Assembly: GCA_015490255.1 (NCBI GenBank)
Contig: WFYF01000218.1
Span: 1-5,762 of the forward strand
Reading direction: 5' to 3'
DNA from: Caldifarciminota bacterium
GTDB lineage: Bacteria > Hydrothermota > Hydrothermia > S141-80
DNA: 5,762 nucleotides
Positions 1 to 5,567 of this stretch are shown one piece after another. A program made the translations under genes and the position numbers. Each line of letters starts with the position of its first letter. The stretch's first letter is position 1. The notes under the pieces were generated by a model. The model had not been told where the DNA came from, did no database searches, and saw only the letters and a program-made list of their open reading frames with translations.

Positions 1-275
1 GCCACCAGGAGTGCGGTGAAGGGCGGAAGGTTGGGCACGTCCTGGGGAAGGGCATAGGGGGAAAGGAGATCGTGGGGGGGCATCAGGGAACGATGGGCCA
101 GCATCCAGTCCCCCACAACCTTCAGCCAGAGAAAATCCGCAGGCAGAACGGGGAGGATCCAGAGCAGGACCCATCCGGGGAACAGCACACGCTCCAACGG
201 GGCGAACCAGAAGGGCTCCGGCACACCGCCATACCGGCGTGCGAGGAACCGGAACAGTCCTTTCACGCCCTCCAC
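1..275 (-). CDS. Partial integral membrane protein, possible GT-C type glycosyltransferase (N-terminal 91 residues)
   Basis: The minus strand is open from GTG at 275 to the window edge, so only the N-terminus is visible. The translation begins MEGVKGLFRFLARRYGG and has amphipathic basic residues, then a hydrophobic aromatic segment at about residues 30-52 (VLFPGWVLLWILPVLPADF) that looks like a first membrane helix. It is followed by GDWMLAHRSLMPPHDLLSPY and then NLPPFTALLVA. An acidic residue after TM1 and a Pro-Pro-aromatic stretch leading into a second hydrophobic segment recall GT-C/PMT-like membrane glycosyltransferases, but this is a weak resemblance judged by eye. Another GTG at 266 is possible. 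An ATG at 283-285 opens a different frame that is Arg/Gly/Pro-rich and looks like a shadow. No Shine-Dalgarno sequence precedes the GTG; a TATAAT box lies 8 nt upstream. The gene is divergent from the lipoprotein gene. The coding call is fairly secure; the function is speculative. Confidence 0.6.
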   Translation of the reverse strand, partial: MEGVKGLFRFLARRYGGVPEPFWFAPLERVLFPGWVLLWILPVLPADFLWLKVVGDWMLAHRSLMPPHDLLSPYALPQDVPNLPPFTALLV

Positions 276-283
276 GTCCGGGC

Positions 284-289
284 ATTATA
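284..289 (-). promoter_or_regulatory. -10 box (TATAAT) of the left-edge gene, near-leaderless
   Basis: The minus strand reads TATAAT, a perfect -10 match, with only 8 nt between it and the GTG at 275. Transcription starting about 7 nt downstream would begin at or next to the start codon. I found no convincing -35 at 16-18 bp upstream (the 17-bp position reads GGGACG), so it may be a weak or activator-dependent promoter. Confidence 0.5.
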
Positions 290-316
290 CAGGAGGGAGC
301 GGGAACCGTCCCGCCG

Positions 317-345
317 TTGAAAATCCCTCCATCCCCGGGGATAAT
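317..345 (+). promoter_or_regulatory. Sigma-70-type promoter of the lipoprotein gene
   Basis: TTGAAA at 317-322, a 17-bp spacer, then GATAAT at 340-345. Transcription should start near 352, leaving a leader of about 20 nt that holds AGGAGGG at 359-365, six nt before the ATG at 372. The -35 sequence and spacer length match those in front of panE and the baeRF gene. It lies back to back with the promoter of the left-edge gene, about 30 bp away. Confidence 0.75.
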
Positions 346-371
346 AGACATGCGTTTCAGGAGGGAATGCC

Positions 372-1553
372 ATGCGCAGCGTTCTGGCCGTTCTGGTGCT
401 TATGGGGGGCTTTCTCCTGCACAGCTGTCGCCGGAAGGTTCCCCAGCCGGAAGTGATCACGCGGGTGGGCCAGACCTACGGAGACACCGGGAGAGATGCA
501 GCCTTCGCCGTCCAGCAGACCGCCGACAGGGGGTATATCCTGGCCGGCTATACCGAAACCTTCACCTATCCTGCCGGCTACCACGTTTTTCTTGTCAAAA
601 CCGATCCGGAAGGGAACGCCCAGTGGACGGAAACCCTGCAGCGCGGCATTGCGTATGCCGTGATGGAGGCTCCGGAAGGGAAATACCTCGTGGTGGGGCA
701 TGCAGGGGGTGATCTGTATGTGGCGCGGGTAGGAGGATATATCTGGGAACGAACCTACGGCTTCAGCGGGGAAGAGCGAGGCTATGCGGTGGACCGCACG
801 CCGGACGGTCACTTCATTGTGGCCGGCTTCACCACATCATTTGGGGCCGGGAAAAAGGACGTGTATCTCCTCAAGGTCCACGCTGCAGGGGACACCTTCT
901 GGACCCGCACCTTCGGTGGAGGCAGAAACGACGAAGCCCGGGCGGTTCTCACCACACCCGACGGCGGGTTCCTGATCGCCGGGTCCACAACGTCTTTCAA
1001 CGAGGACAGCATCCCGGACGTCTATTTGATCAAAACGGACGAAAACGGCGATCTTCTCTGGTCCCGGACGCTGGGGGTGGACTCTGTCGCCGAAGGGGCC
1101 TATGACGTGGTCCCTGCCGCGGATGGGGGATGGGTGATTCTCGGATGGGCGGGGCGCCCTGACGCTGTACCCCTGCTCGTCAAAACAGACGCGGAGGGGA
1201 ACGAGGTATGGTCCCGCACCCTCTCTCTGGGTTACGACACAGAGCTGTTTTCCATATCCCCAGCCGACGATGGAGGTTTTGTCCTGGCCGGACAGACCTG
1301 GACACCGGATTCGGGCGGAAAGGTGCTGCTCGTGAAAACCGATGCCGAAGGGCAGGTTCAGTGGTCCCGGACCCTGGGCGGAGCGAGCTGGGACGTGGGC
1401 CGTGATGTCCAGCAAACCGCCGATGGAGGGTATATCATCGCCGGACACACCTGGTCCTTCGGTGCCGGGAAAACCGACGCCTATCTCCTCAAGACCGATG
1501 GGGACGGCAATCCCGAATGGGTGTTTCAGGATACCCTTTCTCCGTTCCCCTGA
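372..1553 (+). CDS. Secreted lipoprotein with seven-repeat beta-propeller
   Basis: A 393-residue protein. It begins with a signal peptide (Arg-2, hydrophobic core at residues 4-16) and a lipobox LHSC, with Cys19 as the predicted lipid-modified residue; His at -2 is unusual. The mature part is seven tandem repeats of about 50 residues, each closing on a Trp at 85, 125, 177, 230, 280, 331 and 383. The repeat pattern is roughly A-x-x-V-x-x-T-x-D-G-G-[YF]-[IV]-[IL]-A-G, then aliphatic-x-K-T-D-x-x-G-[ND]-x-x-W and S-R-T-L-G. Seven such units suggest a seven-bladed propeller. Repeat 2 (86-125) is about 40 residues and the most degenerate; repeats 3-7 are well conserved. Only a 10-residue tail follows the last Trp. 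Proteins with DGG...KTD...W repeats are known from thermophilic and uncultured bacteria and archaea, usually without known function. A role in binding a ligand or scaffolding at the cell surface is inference. The start is fixed by AGGAGGG six nt upstream of the ATG. No clear terminator follows. Confidence 0.85.
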   Translation: MRSVLAVLVLMGGFLLHSCRRKVPQPEVITRVGQTYGDTGRDAAFAVQQTADRGYILAGYTETFTYPAGYHVFLVKTDPEGNAQWTETLQRGIAYAVMEAPEGKYLVVGHAGGDLYVARVGGYIWERTYGFSGEERGYAVDRTPDGHFIVAGFTTSFGAGKKDVYLLKVHAAGDTFWTRTFGGGRNDEARAVLTTPDGGFLIAGSTTSFNEDSIPDVYLIKTDENGDLLWSRTLGVDSVAEGAYDVVPAADGGWVILGWAGRPDAVPLLVKTDAEGNEVWSRTLSLGYDTELFSISPADDGGFVLAGQTWTPDSGGKVLLVKTDAEGQVQWSRTLGGASWDVGRDVQQTADGGYIIAGHTWSFGAGKTDAYLLKTDGDGNPEWVFQDTLSPFP

Positions 1554-1594
1554 CTCCGCACGAGCCCGGGGAAAGGCCGTCCGGGAATCACCCG

Positions 1595-2215
1595 TCAGGA
1601 TCCTTCCCGCGAAAGACCCCGCTGTGCAAGCCTGCGTCCCAGCGTCCACCGGTCAAACAGCGCCCGGGCTTCTTCCTCGGGAAGCTGGGGCGTGGCATAC
1701 ATCCCCTTCGCCTCCCGCTGGCGGAAGGCTTCATACAGCACCAGGGCCGTGGCCACCGAAACGTTCAGACTCCGGGCCATGCCTACCATAGGGATCCAGA
1801 GAAGCTCATCCGCCAGGGCCGCCACCTCCGGTGACACGCCTTCATGTTCGTTCCCCACCACAACCACCACCTTCCCGGTGTAATCCACCTCCCGGAAGTC
1901 CCGGGCGGAAGGGTCCACCCGGGTGACCAGAATCCGGAAGCCCTCGTTCCGCAGTTGTCCCAGCGCCGCCCGGGCGTTTTCCTCCCGGTGGAGCACGAGC
2001 CAGTGGTGGGTGCCCTGGGTGATCCGGGGGTGGATGGGGGGAGAAGATCGGGAATAGACATAGTGCACGTGGAGCACGCCCACCGCGTCCGCCGTCCGGA
2101 GGATGGCAGAGAAGTTGTGCTCGTTCACCACCTCTTCCATGAACACCCGGAGGGTGGGCTGACGCCGGGCCAGCACTGCCTGAATCCGTTCGGCACGGGA
2201 CTTCAGAACGACCAC
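1595..2215 (-). CDS. trmH: tRNA (guanosine(18)-2'-O)-methyltransferase TrmH (SPOUT family)
   Basis: A 206-residue protein close in layout to Thermus thermophilus TrmH (about 194 residues), which uses S-adenosylmethionine to methylate the 2'-OH of G18 in the tRNA D-loop. All three SpoU motifs are visible: motif 1 NFSAILRTADAVG at 34-46, with Asn34 and the presumed catalytic Arg40; motif 2 VVVVGNEHEGVSPE at 117-130; motif 3 IPMVGMARSLNVSVATAL at 141-158, which forms the trefoil knot and holds Ser149 and Asn151. The N-terminal RAERIQAVLARRQPTL and the middle ARDFREVDYT also resemble TrmH rather than RlmB or TrmL. The GTG start at 2215 lies 13 bp inside the trmD 3' end and follows GAGGAGG by 4 nt, so translation is probably coupled to trmD. 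It is the last gene of panE-trmD-trmH and is convergent with the lipoprotein gene. Substrate specificity among SpoU enzymes is inferred from similarity, though the match is strong. Confidence 0.9.
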   Translation of the reverse strand: MVVLKSRAERIQAVLARRQPTLRVFMEEVVNEHNFSAILRTADAVGVLHVHYVYSRSSPPIHPRITQGTHHWLVLHREENARAALGQLRNEGFRILVTRVDPSARDFREVDYTGKVVVVVGNEHEGVSPEVAALADELLWIPMVGMARSLNVSVATALVLYEAFRQREAKGMYATPQLPEEEARALFDRWTLGRRLAQRGLSREGS

Positions 2216-2943
2216 CCTTCCTCCTCGGCGATCTCCCGGATCAGGGCCCGGTCTGCTTCGGAGAGGGGGATCTTCCGCAGGAGATCCAGCCGGCGGTGGA
2301 GGGTTTTGCGCAGGGCCTCTTTGCGGAGGAACCGGCGGATGGCTGCGTGGTTGCCGCCCCGCAGCACCTCCGGGACCGCCATCCCCTCAAACACCGGAGG
2401 ACGGGTATACACCGGCCCCGCCAGGATTCCCCCCACGGTGGCCGTGAAGGAGTCCCGCTCCCGGGAGGCCTCGTCCCCCACCGCACCGGGGAGGAGGCGG
2501 GCCACCGCATCCAGAAGCACCAAGGCCGCGGGTTCTCCCCCGGAGAGGATATAGTCCCCGATGGAAACTTCCAGGTCCACGAAGGCCTCCACCACCCGGG
2601 CATCCAGCCCGAGATACCGTCCCGAGAGGATCACGAGATGCTCTTTGCGGGCGAGGGCCTCCACTCGTTTCTGGCACAGGGGTATGCCCTGGGGGGAGAG
2701 ATAGATCACCGTTCCGCCGGGGGGAAGTTTCCGGAGGATGCGCACCACCGGCTCCGGGCGCATCACCATCCCGGCCCCCCCGCCGTAGGGCACGTCGTCC
2801 ACCGCCTTGGGGTGATCGGCGTAATGGGCGGGATCGTGGAGAAAGACCTGGAGACTTCCAGCCTCCTGGGCTTTTCTCAGGGGGCCGATCCGGAGGGGGG
2901 CGTGGAAATATTCCGGGAAGAGGGTGATGAGGTCAACGCGCAT
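2203..2943 (-). CDS. trmD: tRNA (guanine(37)-N1)-methyltransferase TrmD
   Basis: A 246-residue protein of normal TrmD length. TrmD makes m1G37 next to the anticodon, which prevents +1 frameshifting and is normally essential. Visible motifs: MRVDLITLFPEYF at the N-terminus; YGGGAGMVMRPEPV at 53-66; YLSPQG at 81-86; the knot region SGRYLGLDARV at 107-117 and SIGDYILSGGE at 127-137; Arg149; GDEASRERDSF at 156-166, with Asp164 matching the catalytic Asp (Asp169 of Haemophilus influenzae); YTRPPVFEGMAVPEVL at 179-194; GGNHAAIRRF at 196-205. The family's GRYEG is GRYLG here, so the usual Glu is Leu111. I chose ATG 2943 because homology starts exactly there and GGAGG sits just upstream; the frame is open further upstream, but that part is the panE antiframe. 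The start overlaps panE by 11 bp and the end overlaps trmH by 13 bp. The usual partners rpsP, rimM and rplS are absent. Confidence 0.95.
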   Translation of the reverse strand: MRVDLITLFPEYFHAPLRIGPLRKAQEAGSLQVFLHDPAHYADHPKAVDDVPYGGGAGMVMRPEPVVRILRKLPPGGTVIYLSPQGIPLCQKRVEALARKEHLVILSGRYLGLDARVVEAFVDLEVSIGDYILSGGEPAALVLLDAVARLLPGAVGDEASRERDSFTATVGGILAGPVYTRPPVFEGMAVPEVLRGGNHAAIRRFLRKEALRKTLHRRLDLLRKIPLSEADRALIREIAEEEGWSF

Positions 2944-3883
2944 GCACCCCCTCCACCTGCTGCCACACCTGAAGCCCCTCCAGGAGACGCTGGAGGGTTT
3001 CGTGACGGACCAGGTGGATCCCCTCCCGGGCCGCCTCGTCCAGGAGAACCCCGGTGATCCAGGGGCTTTCCGTGGGGCGGCCATACTGCAGGTCCTGGAA
3101 CATGGAGGAACGGTTCTCTCCGGTTTCGGCAAGAAGGTTCAGGAGATCCTCCCAGAGATGGTCCAGATCCCACTCCGGCAGAAGGCGGGAAGCCACCACG
3201 GGATAGGCTTCCCGCAGGAGATCCCGGGCGAGTTCCCGGAGATCCGGCACATCCACCACCCCCCGGTTGGGCACCCGGGCCAGGGCTGTGACGGGGTTCA
3301 CCACGGCGTTGAGCAGGAGCTTCCGCCACAGATAAGGCCACACGTCCTGGACCAGCACGGTGGGAAAGCCCGCATCCTGAAGAAGCCGGGCCCAGAAAGA
3401 GGCAACGGCGGTGTCCGTCCCCGGGGTGTGGGGACCCAGCACGGTGGTGCCCATGGCGGTCTGGCGGACGGTGTTGGGCAGGACCCGGAAGGCGGCCATG
3501 CTGGTGGCGGCCAGGGTGAACCGCTCCACGTCCAGCCGTTCCAGCAGAGGAGCCCAGTGGTGGAGGCCATTCTGGAGGGAAAGCCAGGGGAGGTCCAGCA
3601 GGGCATCCGGGGCCACCTCGGCCACCCGGGCGGTGTCATAGGCCTTCACCGCGAGAATCACCCCGTCCAGGTCCCCTCCTTTCGCCTCCGCAAGGGGCAT
3701 CACAGCGGGATAAACGTGATAGTGCCTGTGATCCACGATCAGGCGCAGGCCTTCCCGCTCCACGTCCCGGGCCCGCCGCTGGTTCCGGGTGAAGAACACC
3801 ACCTCCACCCCGCTTTCGGCGAGGTGGAGGCCCACCGTGATCCCGATGGCGCCCGTGCCGATCACTCCGATCCGTTCAGGCAT
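2933..3883 (-). CDS. panE: 2-dehydropantoate 2-reductase (ketopantoate reductase)
   Basis: A 316-residue protein that reduces ketopantoate to pantoate with NADPH in the cytoplasm, a step of pantothenate and coenzyme A synthesis. The Rossmann motif GTGAIG is at residues 9-14 (ERIGVIGTGAIGITVGLHLA). VILAVKAYDT holds Lys80 and LSLQNGL holds Asn105, matching Lys72 and Asn98 of the Escherichia coli enzyme. WRKLLLNAVVNPVTAL at 186-201 supplies the catalytic Lys188 (E. coli Lys176), with Asn192 and Asn196. SSMFQDLQYGRPTE at 259-272 gives the substrate-binding Ser260 and Glu272 (E. coli Ser244 and Glu256). All key residues are therefore present. ATG 3883 is chosen because the Rossmann strand begins four residues later; an ATG at 3937 would put the start inside the baeRF gene and upstream of the promoter. 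No Shine-Dalgarno sequence precedes it, and the promoter -10 is 9 nt upstream, implying a leaderless message. It leads the operon with trmD and trmH. Broader PanE/ApbA relatives with other substrates exist, so panE is likely but not proven. Confidence 0.9.
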   Translation of the reverse strand: MPERIGVIGTGAIGITVGLHLAESGVEVVFFTRNQRRARDVEREGLRLIVDHRHYHVYPAVMPLAEAKGGDLDGVILAVKAYDTARVAEVAPDALLDLPWLSLQNGLHHWAPLLERLDVERFTLAATSMAAFRVLPNTVRQTAMGTTVLGPHTPGTDTAVASFWARLLQDAGFPTVLVQDVWPYLWRKLLLNAVVNPVTALARVPNRGVVDVPDLRELARDLLREAYPVVASRLLPEWDLDHLWEDLLNLLAETGENRSSMFQDLQYGRPTESPWITGVLLDEAAREGIHLVRHETLQRLLEGLQVWQQVEGVHAR

Positions 3884-3892
3884 GGCAGGGCT

Positions 3893-3921
3893 ATTATATG
3901 AAATCCGCGGGGGCGTTTCAA
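3893..3921 (-). promoter_or_regulatory. Promoter of panE-trmD-trmH, leaderless start
   Basis: On the minus strand, TTGAAA occupies 3921-3916, followed by a 17-bp spacer and TATAAT at 3898-3893. This is a near-consensus sigma-70 promoter. Nine nt separate TATAAT from the panE ATG at 3883, so the RNA should begin at or within about three nt of the start codon. The baeRF stop codon TGA (3920-3918) lies inside the -35 box. Confidence 0.8.
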
Positions 3922-5036
3922 CGTTTCTCGTCCACAAACCTCAAAAAGCCCCCCACATAGCCCACGTCCTTCAAACGCTCGGCCTCCAGCACGTGCTCCA
4001 CCCCCACCCCCTGGACCCAGGCCTCCTCCACCAGGTCGTCCACCACGTCCGGAACCCGAACGGTGGGCCTGCCGCACACCGGGCAGGTGGCCTCCTCCAG
4101 GCCCAGAAAGCCGCAGGAGGGGCAGCGCACCCCTTCCCGCTGAAATCCTTCCGCCAGCAGGATGGTCTGGAGCTGGTTGTGCATCAGGGCATCCAGCACC
4201 GCGGGCAGTCCGGCCACTGCGGGCCCTCCCGCCTCCAGGATTTCCCGGAATCGTTTCAGGGTGCGTTCCTCCTCGGCCCTTTCATAGGCCCGCTCCACCC
4301 TCCGTGCCCGCGCCAGCACCACGGCGATATCGTCGGTGGGGTCTGCCTCCATGGTCCCCGCGATCTTCTCCCGGAGGGAGAAGGGCAGATACAGGGAGAA
4401 CTGTCCCTGAAAGGCCCGGGGTTCACCGATGATCAGGAGGTCAAAGTGCTTTCGGAACATCAGGTCTGCGGTGTATTCCGCAACGGACAGGTAGTGCTGG
4501 GCGATGACATAGTCGTAATGCCGTTTGCGTCGGGGCGGTGGGGACTTCACCCGTTCAAACGGCCGGATGCCCCGGAGTTTCTCCGCGTCGGTGATGGCCC
4601 CCAGGAACATCTCATAAAAGCGGGCTTTTTTCGGGTCCACCACCACGACGAGATAGCGCTTATATTCATCCAGAAGCGTGGAAAGGGGCCGGATGTAGGG
4701 GCTCCGGTCCGCCACAGCCAGGTCCCGGACGGAGTGGGGCAGGGGATAGACCTGGAAAAACTCACGCGGGGCCGAGGCGAACACGGCCACCCCCCGCACC
4801 GCATAGGGTTCCTGCGACTTCAGAAGACCGGGGAGTTCCTCCCGGAGAAAAGACCGGATGCGGTCCTGTTCCGCCTCCACACCCCGGCCCTCCAGCGTCT
4901 GGAGGAGCCGTTCACCGCGCTGGACGGGGTCTTCCCGGTAAGGCAGGGTGGAGAGATAGAAACTCACCACCGGCGCCGTGCCGTCGGCCAGCTCGTGAAG
5001 CTCCACCAGCATATCCCTTGTGATCATCCGTGCCAT
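3918..5036 (-). CDS. eRF1/aRF1-like protein of the bacterial baeRF group, with zinc ribbon
   Basis: A 372-residue cytoplasmic protein. Its plan resembles archaeal/eukaryotic class I release factors. An N-terminal domain (about 1-120) contains VVSFYLSTLP, RGVAVFASAPREFFQVYPLP and RSPYIRPLSTLLDEY. A middle domain (about 126-230) begins RYLVVVVDPKKARFYEMFLG and ends DLLIIGEP, the pattern of RF domain 2. A C-terminal L7Ae-like domain (about 270-368) carries an inserted zinc ribbon with Cys305-x2-Cys308 and Cys318-x2-Cys321, then VVDDLVEEAWVQGVGVEHV and VGYVGGFLRF, the usual eRF1 domain 3 ending. The pattern fits the bacterial baeRF families (family 10 seems closest, from memory). The peptidyl-hydrolase GGQ loop is not seen: the corresponding region is SPPPRRKRHYDYVIAQHY at 165-182. 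A role in ribosome rescue or RNA binding is inference. ATG 5036 follows AGGAGG by 6 nt. The gene has its own promoter and lies 34 bp upstream of panE. Confidence 0.8.
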   Translation of the reverse strand: MARMITRDMLVELHELADGTAPVVSFYLSTLPYREDPVQRGERLLQTLEGRGVEAEQDRIRSFLREELPGLLKSQEPYAVRGVAVFASAPREFFQVYPLPHSVRDLAVADRSPYIRPLSTLLDEYKRYLVVVVDPKKARFYEMFLGAITDAEKLRGIRPFERVKSPPPRRKRHYDYVIAQHYLSVAEYTADLMFRKHFDLLIIGEPRAFQGQFSLYLPFSLREKIAGTMEADPTDDIAVVLARARRVERAYERAEEERTLKRFREILEAGGPAVAGLPAVLDALMHNQLQTILLAEGFQREGVRCPSCGFLGLEEATCPVCGRPTVRVPDVVDDLVEEAWVQGVGVEHVLEAERLKDVGYVGGFLRFVDEKR

Positions 5037-5042
5037 GACACA

Positions 5043-5048
5043 CCTCCT
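5043..5048 (-). promoter_or_regulatory. Ribosome binding site of the baeRF gene
   Basis: A perfect AGGAGG on the minus strand, six nt before ATG 5036. It fixes the start; the next Met codons, at residues 4 and 9, lack such spacing. Confidence 0.8.
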
Positions 5049-5073
5049 GCTCGGGATGTTTTGTTATAAGAAA

Positions 5074-5102
5074 ATTTTACAATAAAACTATAAAACTTTC
5101 AA
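5074..5102 (-). promoter_or_regulatory. Promoter of the baeRF gene
   Basis: On the minus strand, TTGAAA at 5102-5097, a 17-bp AT-rich spacer, and TAAAAT at 5079-5074. The predicted start is near 5067, giving a leader of about 30 nt that contains the AGGAGG. The stretch 5057-5103 is the most AT-rich of the window and stands out against its GC-rich surroundings. A second -10-like TATAAC lies just downstream. Confidence 0.75.
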
Positions 5103-5139
5103 ACAGCACCTCCACGGCGCAGTGTGAGGAAAGGGGAGC

Positions 5140-5177
5140 GCGGCATAGCCCTGCCGCTTATCCGGGAGAGGTCCCGG
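5140..5177. repeat. Two adjacent GC-rich hairpins
   Basis: GCGGCA (5140-5145) pairs with TGCCGC (5152-5157) across a 6-nt loop. CCGGGA (5162-5167) pairs with TCCCGG (5172-5177) across a 4-nt loop. They sit about 27 bp downstream of the 86-residue minus-strand gene and upstream of the baeRF promoter. They could help end transcription of the former, but no T-run follows on either strand, so a standard intrinsic terminator is not supported. Confidence 0.4.
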
Positions 5178-5203
5178 GCAGCTCCTGATGGGGGATGAAA
5201 ACG

Positions 5204-5464
5204 TCACCCGCTGCGGGCTGCCAGCGCAATCCCCAGCAGCGCGCCGAACAGCACGCTTCCTTTCAGGGCACGGCCCTCCGCGTTCACCGACACCTCCCAC
5301 CCCGGGGACTTCCGGAACCTTCGCCACACGTGCTCCAGCATCTCTTTCTCCCGTATATCTCCAGCCCCGTGGATGCAAAGAAGGTCCCTGTTCTCTTTTC
5401 TTCGCCTCCAGCGTACGGTCAGCTCCACACACCTCCCTTCGGTGTCCACGCACCCGATCGTCAC
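5204..5464 (-). CDS. Hypothetical 86-residue protein with hydrophobic C-terminal segment
   Basis: I do not recognise this protein. It starts MTIGCVDTEGRCVELTVRWRR and has a charged middle (EKEMLEHVWRRFRKSPGW, likely helical, about 38-56). It ends with SVLFGALLGIALAA at 70-83, long enough for a short membrane segment close to the C-terminus, which would suit a tail-anchored or small membrane protein. Codon third positions are rich in G and C as in the neighbouring genes, and the other frames here look less protein-like; these are the main reasons to call it. The start is uncertain: GTG 5464 is the first standard start after the upstream stop, but only a weak purine stretch precedes it, while the frame stays open to 5539 without an ATG. 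I found no clear promoter. Two hairpins follow the stop. It may be expressed separately from the baeRF gene, which has its own promoter 102 bp downstream of its stop. Confidence 0.5.
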   Translation of the reverse strand: MTIGCVDTEGRCVELTVRWRRRKENRDLLCIHGAGDIREKEMLEHVWRRFRKSPGWEVSVNAEGRALKGSVLFGALLGIALAARSG

Positions 5465-5514
5465 CTCGTCTGATCCCTTTTCTTCCCCGGGGATTTCTCC
5501 CCAGGGGGTATGGA

Positions 5515-5520
5515 TAGAAT
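5515..5520 (+). promoter_or_regulatory. Possible -10 box for the right-edge small gene
   Basis: TAGAAT lies 47 nt before the ATG at 5568, consistent with a leader of about 40 nt. No good -35 is seen at 16-18 bp upstream, so this is tentative. TATCCT at 5535-5540 is an alternative, also without a matching -35. Confidence 0.3.
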
Positions 5521-5555
5521 TGTGTAAAGGGGTGTATCCTTAAAAAGGTGCCAAA

Positions 5556-5561
5556 AGGAGG
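5556..5561 (+). promoter_or_regulatory. Ribosome binding site of the right-edge small gene
   Basis: A perfect AGGAGG six nt before ATG 5568, with the same spacing as in the lipoprotein and baeRF genes. It is the strongest argument that this short ORF is a real gene. Confidence 0.75.
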
Positions 5562-5567
5562 ATAAGC

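Noticed and set aside
1554..1594. Possible bidirectional terminator between the convergent lipoprotein and trmH genes
   Set aside because: Only a weak CCCGG/CCGGG pairing (1565-1569 with 1581-1585) across 11 nt and no T-run; not supportable.
357..1649. Minus-strand open frames opposite the lipoprotein gene (151 and 270 codons)
   Set aside because: They mirror the repeats of the plus-strand gene and have no ribosome binding site or recognisable domain.
1844..3057. Two open frames of 236 and 253 codons on the plus strand
   Set aside because: Both are antisense to trmH and trmD, which are confidently identified.
2944..3132. N-terminal extension of TrmD to 309 residues from an upstream ATG
   Set aside because: The extra 63 residues are the panE region in another frame and resemble nothing; TrmD homology and a ribosome binding site begin at ATG 2943.
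2924..3901. A 325-codon open frame on the plus strand
   Set aside because: Antisense to panE, whose conserved motifs are clear. No motif and an atypical composition.
3789..5069. A 426-codon open frame on the plus strand
   Set aside because: It is antisense to the baeRF and panE genes. Its translation is rich in His, Pro and Gly with no motif, typical of the complement of GC-rich coding DNA.
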